Positions 25,543-33,880 of a DNA stretch of 64,000 bases are shown here, piece by piece. This DNA is from Falsiroseomonas sp050563535. GTDB lineage: Bacteria; Pseudomonadota; Alphaproteobacteria; Acetobacterales; Acetobacteraceae. The stretch is from contig NZ_JBNXUO010000024.1 in assembly GCF_050563535.1 (NCBI RefSeq), positions 16,988 through 80,987 on the forward strand. Reading direction: 5' to 3'. The notes beneath the pieces are model-generated. The model ran no database searches and was not told the origin of the DNA. It saw nothing but the letters and a program-made list of their open reading frames with translations. How positions within the stretch are numbered: position 1 is the stretch's first letter; each line of letters opens with the position of its first letter. Both the position numbers and the translations under genes were made by a program.

Positions 25543-27131
25543 GCCCGCCGCATCCCCCAGAACAGCGCCATGCCCTTCACGCGGTCCACCAGGTTGCGCC
25601 GGTGGGCGGTGATCGAGAGATAGGCGCCCACCGGGACATAGGGCAGCTCCTCCATCGCCACCTCCTGGATCTCCCGCGCGATGCGCTGCTGGTCGGCCAG
25701 GTCGGGCGCCACGAACCAGGCGTCGCGCAGTTCCTCCAGCCGCGGGATGGTCGGCCATCCCGGCCAGGCCGCCGTGCCGTTGGCGCGCAGCGGGAAATGG
25801 GCGGAGGGATCGACGAAGTCGAAGGAGGAGAAGCTGGTGAACAGCATGCTCCACCCGCCCCGCTCCACCGGCTCCCTCGACGTGCGGCGCTGCACCGTGG
25901 TGCCCCAGTCGCTCAGCACGATGTCGGCGTTGAAGCCGAGCCGCCGCACCAGGTCCGCGCCCACCTGCGTCATCGCGGAGGGCGCGAGGATGTCGGTCGG
26001 CCCGATCAGGCGCATCGGCTGGTTGGCGTAGCCGGCTTCCCGCATCAGCGCCCGCGCGCGGTCGATGCTGCGCGGACCCGACAGCGGCGCCATGCCGGCA
26101 TCGTTCGCCAGCGGCGTGCCCGGCGTGAAGATGCCGACATTCGTCATGTGCAGCGCCGGATCGGGCCCGTTCACCGCCTGCATGAAATCCGCCTGGTTCA
26201 CCGCAGGCAGCATCGCCTGGCGCATCCGCTTGTCATTGAAAGGCGGGTGCAGGTGGTTGAAGCGCATCACGCCCACCAGCGGCAGCGGGTCGATCGCCTC
26301 CACGCTGACGTTGCGGTTGCGCCGCAGCAGGGTCTGGATCTCCGGCGGCGGCTGCTCGTACCAATCGATCTCGCCGGCCTGCAGCGCCGCGGCGGCGGTG
26401 CTGGGATCGACGATGATGTGCCACTCCACGCGGTCGAAATGCACCAGCTTCGGCCCGGCCGTCAGGCTCGGCCGGCCGGCGGGAGTGGGGCTGTAGTCGG
26501 GGTTGCGCTGATAGACGGCGAGGCTGCCGGAATTGAACTCGCCCGGCACGAAGCGGAAGGGTCCGCTGCCCACCGTCTCCCGCACCTGCTGGAAGGGGTC
26601 GGTGCGGGCGATCCGCTCCGGCATGATGAAGGGCGGGCTGTTCGAGACCTGCGCCAGGGCCGCGATCAGCATCGGGAAGGGCCGCTTCAGGCGGAAGACG
26701 ATGCGGCGGTCGCCATCCGCTTCCACCGCGTCCACGAACTGCTCGAGCTTCTGGCCGATCGGGCTGCGCTTCATCCAGCGCGCCAGCGACGCGACGCAGT
26801 CCGCCGCGCGCACCGCCTCCCCGTCGTGGAACCTCAGCCCGCTGCGGAGCGTGACGGTGACGCGCCGCCCCTCCTCCTCCGTGACATGGCCTTCCGCCAT
26901 CTGCGGCTGCGGACGGAAGGCGTCGTCCATGCCGTAGAGCGTGTCATAGACCATGTAGCCGTGGTTGCGGGTGACGTTGGCCGTGGTCCAGATCGGGTCG
27001 AGGCTGGTGAGGTTGGCCTGCGGCACCATCTTCAGCAGGCGCGCCGACGCGGGCTGGGCGATGGCGAAGCGCGGCAGCGCGCCGGCGGCCGACGCCGCCG
27101 CCCCCGCGGCCAGCAGGTTCCTGCGAAGCAT
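25539..27131 (-). CDS. Peptide-type ABC substrate-binding protein, array member 3
   Basis: A 530-residue SBP_bac_5 protein. The signal peptide runs MLRRNLLAAGAAASAAGALP to about residue 26 (AIAQ). The mature start MVPQANLTSLDPIWTT is almost the same as in member 2, with FNHLHPPFND and LSDWGTTVQRRTSREP further on. Its stop overlaps the start of member 2. About 108 bases with GC-rich inverted repeats separate it from member 4 upstream. Confidence 0.9.
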   Translation of the reverse strand: MLRRNLLAAGAAASAAGALPRFAIAQPASARLLKMVPQANLTSLDPIWTTANVTRNHGYMVYDTLYGMDDAFRPQPQMAEGHVTEEEGRRVTVTLRSGLRFHDGEAVRAADCVASLARWMKRSPIGQKLEQFVDAVEADGDRRIVFRLKRPFPMLIAALAQVSNSPPFIMPERIARTDPFQQVRETVGSGPFRFVPGEFNSGSLAVYQRNPDYSPTPAGRPSLTAGPKLVHFDRVEWHIIVDPSTAAAALQAGEIDWYEQPPPEIQTLLRRNRNVSVEAIDPLPLVGVMRFNHLHPPFNDKRMRQAMLPAVNQADFMQAVNGPDPALHMTNVGIFTPGTPLANDAGMAPLSGPRSIDRARALMREAGYANQPMRLIGPTDILAPSAMTQVGADLVRRLGFNADIVLSDWGTTVQRRTSREPVERGGWSMLFTSFSSFDFVDPSAHFPLRANGTAAWPGWPTIPRLEELRDAWFVAPDLADQQRIAREIQEVAMEELPYVPVGAYLSITAHRRNLVDRVKGMALFWGMRRA

Positions 27132-27182
27132 CTTGCCCTCCCGTCCTGGTCCCTGTCGCCGGGATCAGAACAGGGTATCCCG

Positions 27183-27231
27183 CCGCTCGCAAGCGGCAAG
27201 GCGGGGCGGCCCGGGCCTTCGGCACCGGGCC
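27183..27231. promoter_or_regulatory. GC-rich hairpins between array members 4 and 3
   Basis: Two short inverted repeats occur: CCGCT-CGCA-AGCGG at 27183-27196 and a seven-base stem GGCCCGG/CCGGGCC at about 27208-27231. Neither has a U tract. They may modulate mRNA stability or partial termination between the two coding regions. Confidence 0.35.
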
Positions 27232-27240
27232 GCGCGCGCG

Positions 27241-28842
27241 TCAGCTGCGCTGCACGTTCCAGAACAGCGGCAGGCCCTTCAGCACGCCCGTCAGGCCGCG
27301 GCGATAGGCCGTCGCCTGAAAATACTGGCCGAGCGGCAGGTAGGGCACTTCCTGGAACGCCACCTGCTGGATCTGCCGCGCCACCGCCTGCTGCGCCGCG
27401 AGGTCCGGCGCCTCGAACCAGGTCTGGCGCAGTTCCTCGAGCCGCGGGATGGACGGCCAGCCGAACCAGGCCTGCTGGCCATGGCCGCGCAGCGACTGGT
27501 GGACACCCGGGTTGAACATGTCCACCCCCGCCCAGAAGGTGAAGAACATGTTCCAGCCGCCGCGCTCCGCCGGCTCGCGGCTCGCGCGGCGCTGCACCAC
27601 CGTGCCCCAGTCGGTCGAGACGTAGTCCACATTCATGCCGGCGCGGCGCAGCATGTCGTTGCCCACCTGCGCCAGCGCGTTCAGGGACGGGAAGTCCGAC
27701 GCCGCGATCAGCGTCACCCTCTCGCCGTTGTAGCCGGCCGCCGCAAGGTCCCGCTTCACCTTGTCCATGTCCCGCGCCGAGGTCAGCGCATCGAGCCCGA
27801 CATCGGACGCGAGCGGCGTGCCCGGCGGGAAGAAGCCCACCCCCTCGCGCCACAGGCTGCGGTCGGTGCCGATGACCGCGGTCATGTAGTCCGCCTGGTT
27901 CACGGCGCCGAGCAGCGCCCGGCGGATCGCCGGGTTGTTGAAGGGCGGATGCAGGTGGTTGAACCGGGCGATCGCCATCAGCCCCGTCGGGTCCGGGATC
28001 TCCAGCACCACGTTGCGGTTGCGTCGCAGCACGGGCTGGAGGTCGCCGGTCGGCTGTTCCCACCAGTCCATCTCGCCGTTCTGCAGCGCGCCCGACGCGG
28101 TGGCGGGGTCCGGCATGACGTGCCATTCGACGCGGTCGATGTGCACGCGCTTCGGCCCGGCCGTCCAGCTCGGCGTGCCCTCGGCGCGGGGCTGGTAGCC
28201 TTCGAAGCGGGTGTAGACCACGCGCGCGCCCGGCACACGCTCATTCGCCGCGTAGCGGAAGGGCCCGGAGCCGATGAGGTCGCCGCGCAGCGGCGTGTTC
28301 GGGTCCTGGCTCGCCAGGCTTTCCGGCATGATGAAGCAGACAGGCGTCGAAGGCTTGCCCAGCGCCTCGAACAGCAGCGGGAAGGGGCGGCGCAGGACGA
28401 AGCGGATCGTGCGGTCGTCGGGGGCGGACAGTTCCTCCGTCACCGACATCAGCGCCTGGCCGAGCGCGTCCCGCGCGGCCCAGCGGCGGATGGAGGCGAC
28501 GGCGTCACGCGCCCGCACGGGCTCGTTGTTGTGGAAGCGCAGCCCTTCGCGCAGCCGCATCGTCACGCGCCGGCCGTCATCCTCGACCGTGTGGCCTTCG
28601 ACCATCTGCGGCTGCGGCTGGTAGTCCCCGTCGAAGCCGTACAGCGTGTCCCACACCATGTAGCCGTGGTGGCGCGTGACATAGGCGGTGGTCACGATGG
28701 GGTCGAGCACCGCAAGGTCCGCCTGCGGGATGAACTTCAGCACCCGGGCTGCGCCCTGCGTGCCCTGGCCCAGGGCGGGCAGGCCCAGGGCCGACGCACC
28801 TAGTGCGGTCCCCGCCCCGGCGAGGAGATGGCGTCGAAGCAT
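27241..28842 (-). CDS. Peptide-type ABC substrate-binding protein, array member 4
   Basis: A 533-residue SBP_bac_5 protein with a signal peptide (MLRRHLLAGAGTALGASALG, cleavage near LGQG). Family-wide segments are FIPQADLAVLDPIVTTAYV at the mature start, FNHLHPPFNN in the middle and VSTDWGTVVQRRASREP later. The start at 28842 has GGGAGG eight bases upstream. It is close in sequence to members 2 and 3, which points to local duplication followed by divergence. Member 5 lies 102 bases upstream. Confidence 0.9.
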   Translation of the reverse strand: MLRRHLLAGAGTALGASALGLPALGQGTQGAARVLKFIPQADLAVLDPIVTTAYVTRHHGYMVWDTLYGFDGDYQPQPQMVEGHTVEDDGRRVTMRLREGLRFHNNEPVRARDAVASIRRWAARDALGQALMSVTEELSAPDDRTIRFVLRRPFPLLFEALGKPSTPVCFIMPESLASQDPNTPLRGDLIGSGPFRYAANERVPGARVVYTRFEGYQPRAEGTPSWTAGPKRVHIDRVEWHVMPDPATASGALQNGEMDWWEQPTGDLQPVLRRNRNVVLEIPDPTGLMAIARFNHLHPPFNNPAIRRALLGAVNQADYMTAVIGTDRSLWREGVGFFPPGTPLASDVGLDALTSARDMDKVKRDLAAAGYNGERVTLIAASDFPSLNALAQVGNDMLRRAGMNVDYVSTDWGTVVQRRASREPAERGGWNMFFTFWAGVDMFNPGVHQSLRGHGQQAWFGWPSIPRLEELRQTWFEAPDLAAQQAVARQIQQVAFQEVPYLPLGQYFQATAYRRGLTGVLKGLPLFWNVQRS

Positions 28843-28944
28843 GGTTGAAACCTCCCGAGGGCGCGGCGCGGCTGGCCGCCGCAGGCCGCGGACTATGCAC
28901 CGCAACCCGGCGCCCCGCGCAAGGGGCGGCCGGGCGGCGGGGCG

Positions 28945-30558
28945 TCACGTGCGGCGGACGTTCCAGAACAGCGGCGGCTGGCCCTTCAGCATCCCGGTCA
29001 GGTTCCGCCGGTAGGCCGTGGGCTGGTAGTACATGCCGGTCGGGACATAGGGCACCTCCTCGAAGGCGATGCGCTGCATCTCCGTCGTGGCGGCCCGCGC
29101 GGCCGCGTCGTCCGGCGCGTCGAACCAGGCGTTGCGCTGCTGCTCGATGGCGGGGATGGTCGGCCAGCCCGGCCACGCATTCTCCCCGTGACCGCGGATC
29201 GAGGCGTGGCTGGCCGGGTTCCAGTGGTCCACCCCAGACCAGAAGGTGAAGAAGCCGCTCCAGCCGCCCTGCGCCAGCGGGCTGCGGCTGGCGCGCCGCG
29301 CCACCACCGTGCCCCAGTCGGTCGAGACCAGGTCCACGTTGAAGCCCATCCTCCGGAACAGGTCCGCGCCCACCAGCGTGGCCGCGTTGATCGACGCCAG
29401 GTCGGTCGCGTTCATCAGCACCAGCCGCGCGCCCATCGCGCCCGCGGCCTGCAACTCGCCCCGCGCGGCGTCGATGTTCTTGCGCAGGCGGTCGAGCCCG
29501 ACGGTGGAGGCCGAAGGTCCCTCGGGCGCGAAGAAGCCGATATTCTCCCGCCGCAGGTCGGGGCGGCCCTCGATGCCGGTGGTGCCGATCACCGCCGTCA
29601 TGAAGTCCATCTGGTTGACGGCGGTCAGCACGGCGCGGCGCACGGCGGGGTTGTTGAAGGGCTCGGCCGCGTGGTTCGGGCGGAAGATGCCGATCAGCCC
29701 GCTGTTGTTGATCACGTCCACCGCGATGTTGCGCGCATTCGCGCCGCGCAGGAACAGCGGGAACAGGTCCGCCGTCGGCTGTTCCCACCAGTCGATCTCG
29801 CCCGATTGCAGCGCCGCCGCCGCCGTCGCCTGGTCGGACATGATGTGCCACTCGACCCGGTCGAAATGCGCCACCTTCGGCCCCGCGGTCATCGACGGCA
29901 CGCCCTGCGCAACCGGGACGTAGTCCGGATTGCGCTGGTAGGCGAGCCGCGAGCCCGGAACCCATTCGTTCGCCACGAAGCGGTAGGGCCCGCTGCCCAC
30001 CGCCTCCGTGATGTTGGTGAAGGGGTCCACATTGGCCAGCCGTTCCGGCAGGATGAACAGGCAGGCGGTGGTGACCTTGGAGAAGGCCTCGATCATCTTC
30101 GGGAAGGGCCGGTTCAGCCGAATCGAGAAGACGCGGTCGCTCTCCTCCTTCATCTCGGCCACGCGGGCCAGCAATTCCTGCCCGAAGGCGTCGCGCCGGC
30201 CCCAGCGGCGGATGGAGGCGACGCAGTCGCGCCCGCGCACCGGCGTGCCGTCATGGAAGCGCAGCCCCTCGCGCAGGGTGAAGCGCCACAGCAGCCCGCC
30301 ATCCTCCACCACATGGCCCTGCGCCATCTGCGGCTGCGGCTCGAACCGCTCATTCATGCCGTAGAGCTGGTCATAGACCAGGAAGGCATGGTCGCGGGCG
30401 ATGAAGGCGGTGTTGGTGAAAGGGTCGATGTTGCCGGGATTGGCGTGCGGCACGTATTTCAGCGTGCGCGCCGCCGCGGGCTGCGCGATGGCGAAGCGCG
30501 GCAACGCCGCGGCCGTCGCTGCAAGCGCGGACCCGCGCATGATGTCGCGTCGGAACAT
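28945..30558 (-). CDS. Peptide-type ABC substrate-binding protein, array member 5
   Basis: A 537-residue SBP_bac_5 protein and the first gene of the operon. The start at 30558 gives a signal peptide with FRRDIMRGSALAATAAALP and cleavage near AIAQ; GGGGAGAC lies upstream. It is the most divergent member: the mature start reads YVPHANPGNIDPFTNTAFI and the LHPPFNN segment is AAEPFNN. The VSTDWGTVVARRASRSP segment is kept. Being promoter-proximal, it should be the most transcribed of the five. Confidence 0.9.
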   Translation of the reverse strand: MFRRDIMRGSALAATAAALPRFAIAQPAAARTLKYVPHANPGNIDPFTNTAFIARDHAFLVYDQLYGMNERFEPQPQMAQGHVVEDGGLLWRFTLREGLRFHDGTPVRGRDCVASIRRWGRRDAFGQELLARVAEMKEESDRVFSIRLNRPFPKMIEAFSKVTTACLFILPERLANVDPFTNITEAVGSGPYRFVANEWVPGSRLAYQRNPDYVPVAQGVPSMTAGPKVAHFDRVEWHIMSDQATAAAALQSGEIDWWEQPTADLFPLFLRGANARNIAVDVINNSGLIGIFRPNHAAEPFNNPAVRRAVLTAVNQMDFMTAVIGTTGIEGRPDLRRENIGFFAPEGPSASTVGLDRLRKNIDAARGELQAAGAMGARLVLMNATDLASINAATLVGADLFRRMGFNVDLVSTDWGTVVARRASRSPLAQGGWSGFFTFWSGVDHWNPASHASIRGHGENAWPGWPTIPAIEQQRNAWFDAPDDAAARAATTEMQRIAFEEVPYVPTGMYYQPTAYRRNLTGMLKGQPPLFWNVRRT

Positions 30559-30586
30559 CGAGACCGTCTCCCCGTCGATGGGGCAG

Positions 30587-30615
30587 AGGCTAGCCGCCGG
30601 GACGTTTCGCCTCAA
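30587..30615 (-). promoter_or_regulatory. Promoter of the five-binding-protein/dpp operon
   Basis: On the minus strand TTGAGG and TAGCCT are separated by exactly 17 bases. The predicted start site is about 20 bases before the ATG of array member 5. The -10 form TAnnnT matches other candidates in this window. Confidence 0.45.
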
Positions 30616-30663
30616 GCATGCTCCGCACCCCCCTGCCGGCCCGCCTGCGGGGATGATGCATCC

Positions 30664-30676
30664 GGAATGCCATTCC
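30664..30676. promoter_or_regulatory. Palindromic operator candidate GGAATGCCATTCC
   Basis: A perfect six-base dyad with a single central base lies in the 230-base divergent region between the dpp-type operon and the exopolysaccharide locus, about 50 bases upstream of the dpp -35. It is AT-richer than its surroundings. It may bind a dimeric regulator for either direction. Confidence 0.35.
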
Positions 30677-30788
30677 CCACGTAGCGGTCACATGGGCGCG
30701 CGCGGCGGGTCTGCCCCCTTTCCGTCACCATCGCGTGGTTTGTGCTCCCGGAGAATCCCCGACATGCTGCACCGCAGCAGGAGCTTTC

Positions 30789-31265
30789 ATGTCCGCTCGC
30801 GCCATCGCCACCCGCCTCTCCGACGCGCTCGGCCCCGACCGCAGCCGCACCGTCCTGCAGTTCGGCCGGTTCGGGGTGGTCGGCACGGTCGGCTTCTTGG
30901 TGGACACGGCCGTCCTCTATGCGGCACTTGCGCTCGGGCTCGGGCTCTATTCCGGGCGGGCGGTGTCCTATGTCGCCGCGGCGACGACGACCTGGGGGCT
31001 GAACCGGGCCTGGACCTTCCGGGGCCAGGGCGATGCGCCGGTGATGCGGCAATGGGCGTTGTTCCTGGCCGTCAACCTCGTCGGCTTCGCATGCAACTAC
31101 GGCACTTATGCCGCGCTTGTGGGGGGCGTGACGTTGGCCGCGCAGCATCCCGTGATCGGGGTGGCAGCCGGGGCGCTGGCAGGCATGGTCGGGAACTTTC
31201 TCCTGTCGCGACGTTACGTATTCGATGCCGCCCCCCGGCGGCACGGCCCCCTGAGCAAGACCTGA
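30789..31265 (+). CDS. GtrA-family membrane protein
   Basis: A 158-residue protein with four predicted spans and the GtrA signature: RFGVVGTVGFLVDTAVLY near residue 30, a TTTWGLNRAWTF motif after span 2 and GNFLLSRRYVF near the C-terminus. GtrA proteins take part in transfer of lipid-linked sugars across the membrane or anchor glycan enzymes. AGGAG lies five bases before the ATG at 30789. It begins the exopolysaccharide locus and is four bases from the next gene. A role as a substitute flippase is only a possibility. Confidence 0.85.
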   Translation: MSARAIATRLSDALGPDRSRTVLQFGRFGVVGTVGFLVDTAVLYAALALGLGLYSGRAVSYVAAATTTWGLNRAWTFRGQGDAPVMRQWALFLAVNLVGFACNYGTYAALVGGVTLAAQHPVIGVAAGALAGMVGNFLLSRRYVFDAAPRRHGPLSKT

Positions 31266-31269
31266 CCGG

Positions 31270-32850
31270 ATGCGCGCAGCGACCCCCAAGGCCGACCTCC
31301 CCCTGCGCCCACAGGAGCCCGGCTTGGGCGGCGGCAACGTGATCGGCGGCGAGGCTTCGCTGTCCGCCGCCGGCCTGCCGCGCGATGACGGGCTGCCCCA
31401 CGGCGTCGCGGCCTTCCGGCCGCAGCTTGCCGACGGCGCCTGGCCGCGCGAGGCGGCGAACGACGCGGTCGCGACGCGCGCCGCGCCCATCTCGCCCCTG
31501 CTGCTGTCCAGCCTCGTGCTGCTGCTCGACATCGTCGCGGTCGTCGGCGCCGGGATGGCGGCGGATGCGCTGACCGGCGCCACCGGCGCCCGCCATGCCG
31601 CCGTCACCACGCTGGTCGCGGGGCTCACCATCGCCTGCGGGCTGGCCCATGGCGGCTATGATCACGCGATGCTGTTCAGCTTCGGCCGGCAGATCCGGCG
31701 GATGGCCGCCTGTGCCGGCGGGGCCCTGGCCGCCGCCGCCGCCGCCGCCGCCGCCTTCGGCGCCACGCACCGCCTGGACCCCCTCTGGCTCGGCGCCGCC
31801 GCGCCGCTCGGCGCGCTGTCGCTGCTGGGCGGGCGCGCGGCGGTAGCCGGGCTGCTGCGCCAGCGCAGCACGCGCACCGCGCGCCGCGCCGTCATCATCG
31901 GCACGGGGCCGCAGGCGACGCGGCTCGTCGCCTCGATGAAGCACGACCCGGCGGGCCTCCACATCCTCGGCGTCGTCGACGAACGCACGCCGCGCGGCCT
32001 TGCCGCGCCGGACGGCGTGCCACCGCTCGGCGGCCTCTCCACCCTGGCCGCCATGATCCGGCGGAACGAGGTGGACGTCGTCGTCCTCGCGATGCCGTGG
32101 TCGGCCGAGACGCGCGTGGCACAGCTGCTGGAACGCCTTTCGGCCTTCCCGGTGGAGCTGCGGGTGGCGCCCGACCTGCTGGCAGACCAGCTGCCGGGCC
32201 GCGCCGCGGGGTGGCCGGTGCTGCTCCGCGCGCAGCCGATCTCCGGCCTGGCGGGCGCGCTGAAACGGGCCGAGGACATCGTGATGGCGCTGCTCGCGCT
32301 TGCGGTCGCGGCGGTGCCGATGCTGCTGATCGCCGCCGCCGTGAAGCTCGACAGCCCCGGCCCGGTGCTGTTCCGCCAGCGCCGCACCGGCTTCAACAAC
32401 CAGCCCTTCGACGTGCTGAAGTTCCGCTCGATGTACGCCCACCACACGGACCACGACGTGCAGCGCCAGGTGCTGGCCGGCGACCCGAGGGTGACGCGCG
32501 TCGGCGCCGTCCTCCGCCGCACCTCGCTCGACGAGTTGCCGCAGCTGCTGAACGTGCTGCGCGGCGAGATGTCCTTCGTCGGCCCCCGCCCGCACGCGCC
32601 CGGCACCCGCGCGGGCGGGCGCCTGTTCGACGAGGTGGTGGCCAACTACGCCGCGCGCCACCGCGTGAAGCCGGGCCTGACGGGCCTCGCCCAGGTGCGC
32701 GGCTGGCGCGGCCCGACGCTGAACGACGAGCAGATCCTGAAGCGCGTCGAGAGCGACCTGGAATACATCGACCGCTGGTCGGTCTGGCTCGACATCGCCA
32801 TCATCTTCCGCACCATGCTCGCCGTCGTGCGGATGCGGAACGCGCTCTGA
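31270..32850 (+). CDS. Undecaprenyl-phosphate sugar phosphotransferase (WcaJ/ExoY-type)
   Basis: A 526-residue polyprenol-phosphate hexose-1-phosphate transferase that starts repeat-unit synthesis. The N-terminal part has about four membrane spans, the middle a CoA-binding-like Rossmann domain (AVIIGTGPQATRL), and the C-terminal 190 residues the sugar transferase domain with KRAEDIVMALLAL, the RQRRTGFNNQPFDVLKFRSM segment in pieces, RRTSLDELPQLLNVLRGEMS and VGPRPH. Residues about 155-163 are nine alanines encoded by GCC repeats. This start choice gives a 60-residue N-terminal extension before the first span. Confidence 0.92.
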   Translation: MRAATPKADLPLRPQEPGLGGGNVIGGEASLSAAGLPRDDGLPHGVAAFRPQLADGAWPREAANDAVATRAAPISPLLLSSLVLLLDIVAVVGAGMAADALTGATGARHAAVTTLVAGLTIACGLAHGGYDHAMLFSFGRQIRRMAACAGGALAAAAAAAAAFGATHRLDPLWLGAAAPLGALSLLGGRAAVAGLLRQRSTRTARRAVIIGTGPQATRLVASMKHDPAGLHILGVVDERTPRGLAAPDGVPPLGGLSTLAAMIRRNEVDVVVLAMPWSAETRVAQLLERLSAFPVELRVAPDLLADQLPGRAAGWPVLLRAQPISGLAGALKRAEDIVMALLALAVAAVPMLLIAAAVKLDSPGPVLFRQRRTGFNNQPFDVLKFRSMYAHHTDHDVQRQVLAGDPRVTRVGAVLRRTSLDELPQLLNVLRGEMSFVGPRPHAPGTRAGGRLFDEVVANYAARHRVKPGLTGLAQVRGWRGPTLNDEQILKRVESDLEYIDRWSVWLDIAIIFRTMLAVVRMRNAL

Positions 32851-32863
32851 CACGCGCCGGCCG

Positions 32864-33880
32864 ATGGGCATCCCCACCCGGCCCCCGCCGCCCGCGCCCG
32901 CTGGGCCCGCGCAAGGGGCACTGCCCGCCGATCGCCTCCTGCCCGCCCCGCGCATCGCCGTGCTCGTGCCCTGCCGCGACGAGGAGGTGGCGATCCCGCG
33001 CGTGGTGGCCGCCTTCCGCTCCGCCCTGCCAGGGGCGACGATCCATGTCTACGACAACAACAGCACCGACCGCACGCGCGAGGCGGCGCTGGCCGCGGGT
33101 GCCTTGGTCCGGCAGGAGCCCATGCAGGGCAAGGGCCATGTCGTCCGCCGCATGCTCGCCGATGTCGAGGCGGATGTGTACGTGCTGGTCGACGGCGACG
33201 ACACCTACGACGCCGCGGCCGCGCCGGCGATGATCCGCCTGCTGCTGGAGGACCGGCTCGACATGGTGACGGGGGTCCGCGTGACTTCCGCGCAAGCGGC
33301 GTACCGGCCCGGCCACCGGCTCGGCAACGCCGTCCTAACCGGCATGGTCCGGCGCATCTTCGGCGGGCGGACGGGCGACATGCTCTCGGGCTACCGCGTC
33401 TTCTCCCGCCGCTTCGCGAAGTCCTTCCCCGCGCTGGCCACCGGCTTCGAGACGGAGACGGAGTTCACCGTCCATGCGCTCGAGCTGCGGATGCCGGTGG
33501 GCGAGGTGCCGACCGCCTACCGCGAACGCCCGCCGGGCAGCCGCTCCAAGCTCAGCACCTGGCGGGACGGGCTGCGCATCCTGCATGCCATCGCCCTGCT
33601 GGTCCGGCGCGAAAGGCCCCTGCCCTTCTTCGCTGGCGCGGGCCTCATGCTGTTCGCCCTTGCAGTGGCGCTGGCGGTGCCGCTCCTCGCGACCTTCCTC
33701 GAGACGGGGCTGGTGCCGCGGCTGCCGACGGCGGTGCTCTGCACCGGTCTCGTGCTGCTGTCCTTCCTGTCGCTCGCCTGCGGGCTCGTGCTGGACACCG
33801 TCACGCGCGGGCGGCTGGAGGCGAAGCGCATCGCCTATCTCGCCATCCCCGCACCGGATTTCCGGCTGCCGGAAAGGTGA
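32864..33880 (+). CDS. Glycosyltransferase family 2 with C-terminal membrane spans
   Basis: A 338-residue GT-A glycosyltransferase. It has the NDP-sugar start motif IAVLVPCRDEE near residue 28, the metal-binding DGDD (about residue 107) and the late catalytic segment TEFTVHALELRMPVGEVP. Two hydrophobic spans near the C-terminus (about 258-282 and 290-312) suggest membrane anchoring as in polyprenol-phosphate sugar synthases. The stop overlaps the next gene's GTG start by four bases. It fits the undecaprenyl-phosphate or dolichol-phosphate mannosyl type; sugar unknown. Confidence 0.88.
   Translation: MGIPTRPPPPAPAGPAQGALPADRLLPAPRIAVLVPCRDEEVAIPRVVAAFRSALPGATIHVYDNNSTDRTREAALAAGALVRQEPMQGKGHVVRRMLADVEADVYVLVDGDDTYDAAAAPAMIRLLLEDRLDMVTGVRVTSAQAAYRPGHRLGNAVLTGMVRRIFGGRTGDMLSGYRVFSRRFAKSFPALATGFETETEFTVHALELRMPVGEVPTAYRERPPGSRSKLSTWRDGLRILHAIALLVRRERPLPFFAGAGLMLFALAVALAVPLLATFLETGLVPRLPTAVLCTGLVLLSFLSLACGLVLDTVTRGRLEAKRIAYLAIPAPDFRLPER

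Noticed and set aside
22455..30684. Several long plus-strand frames opposite the five binding-protein genes
   Set aside because: Their His/Arg/Val-rich translations mirror the minus-strand codons and lack start sites or recognisable domains.
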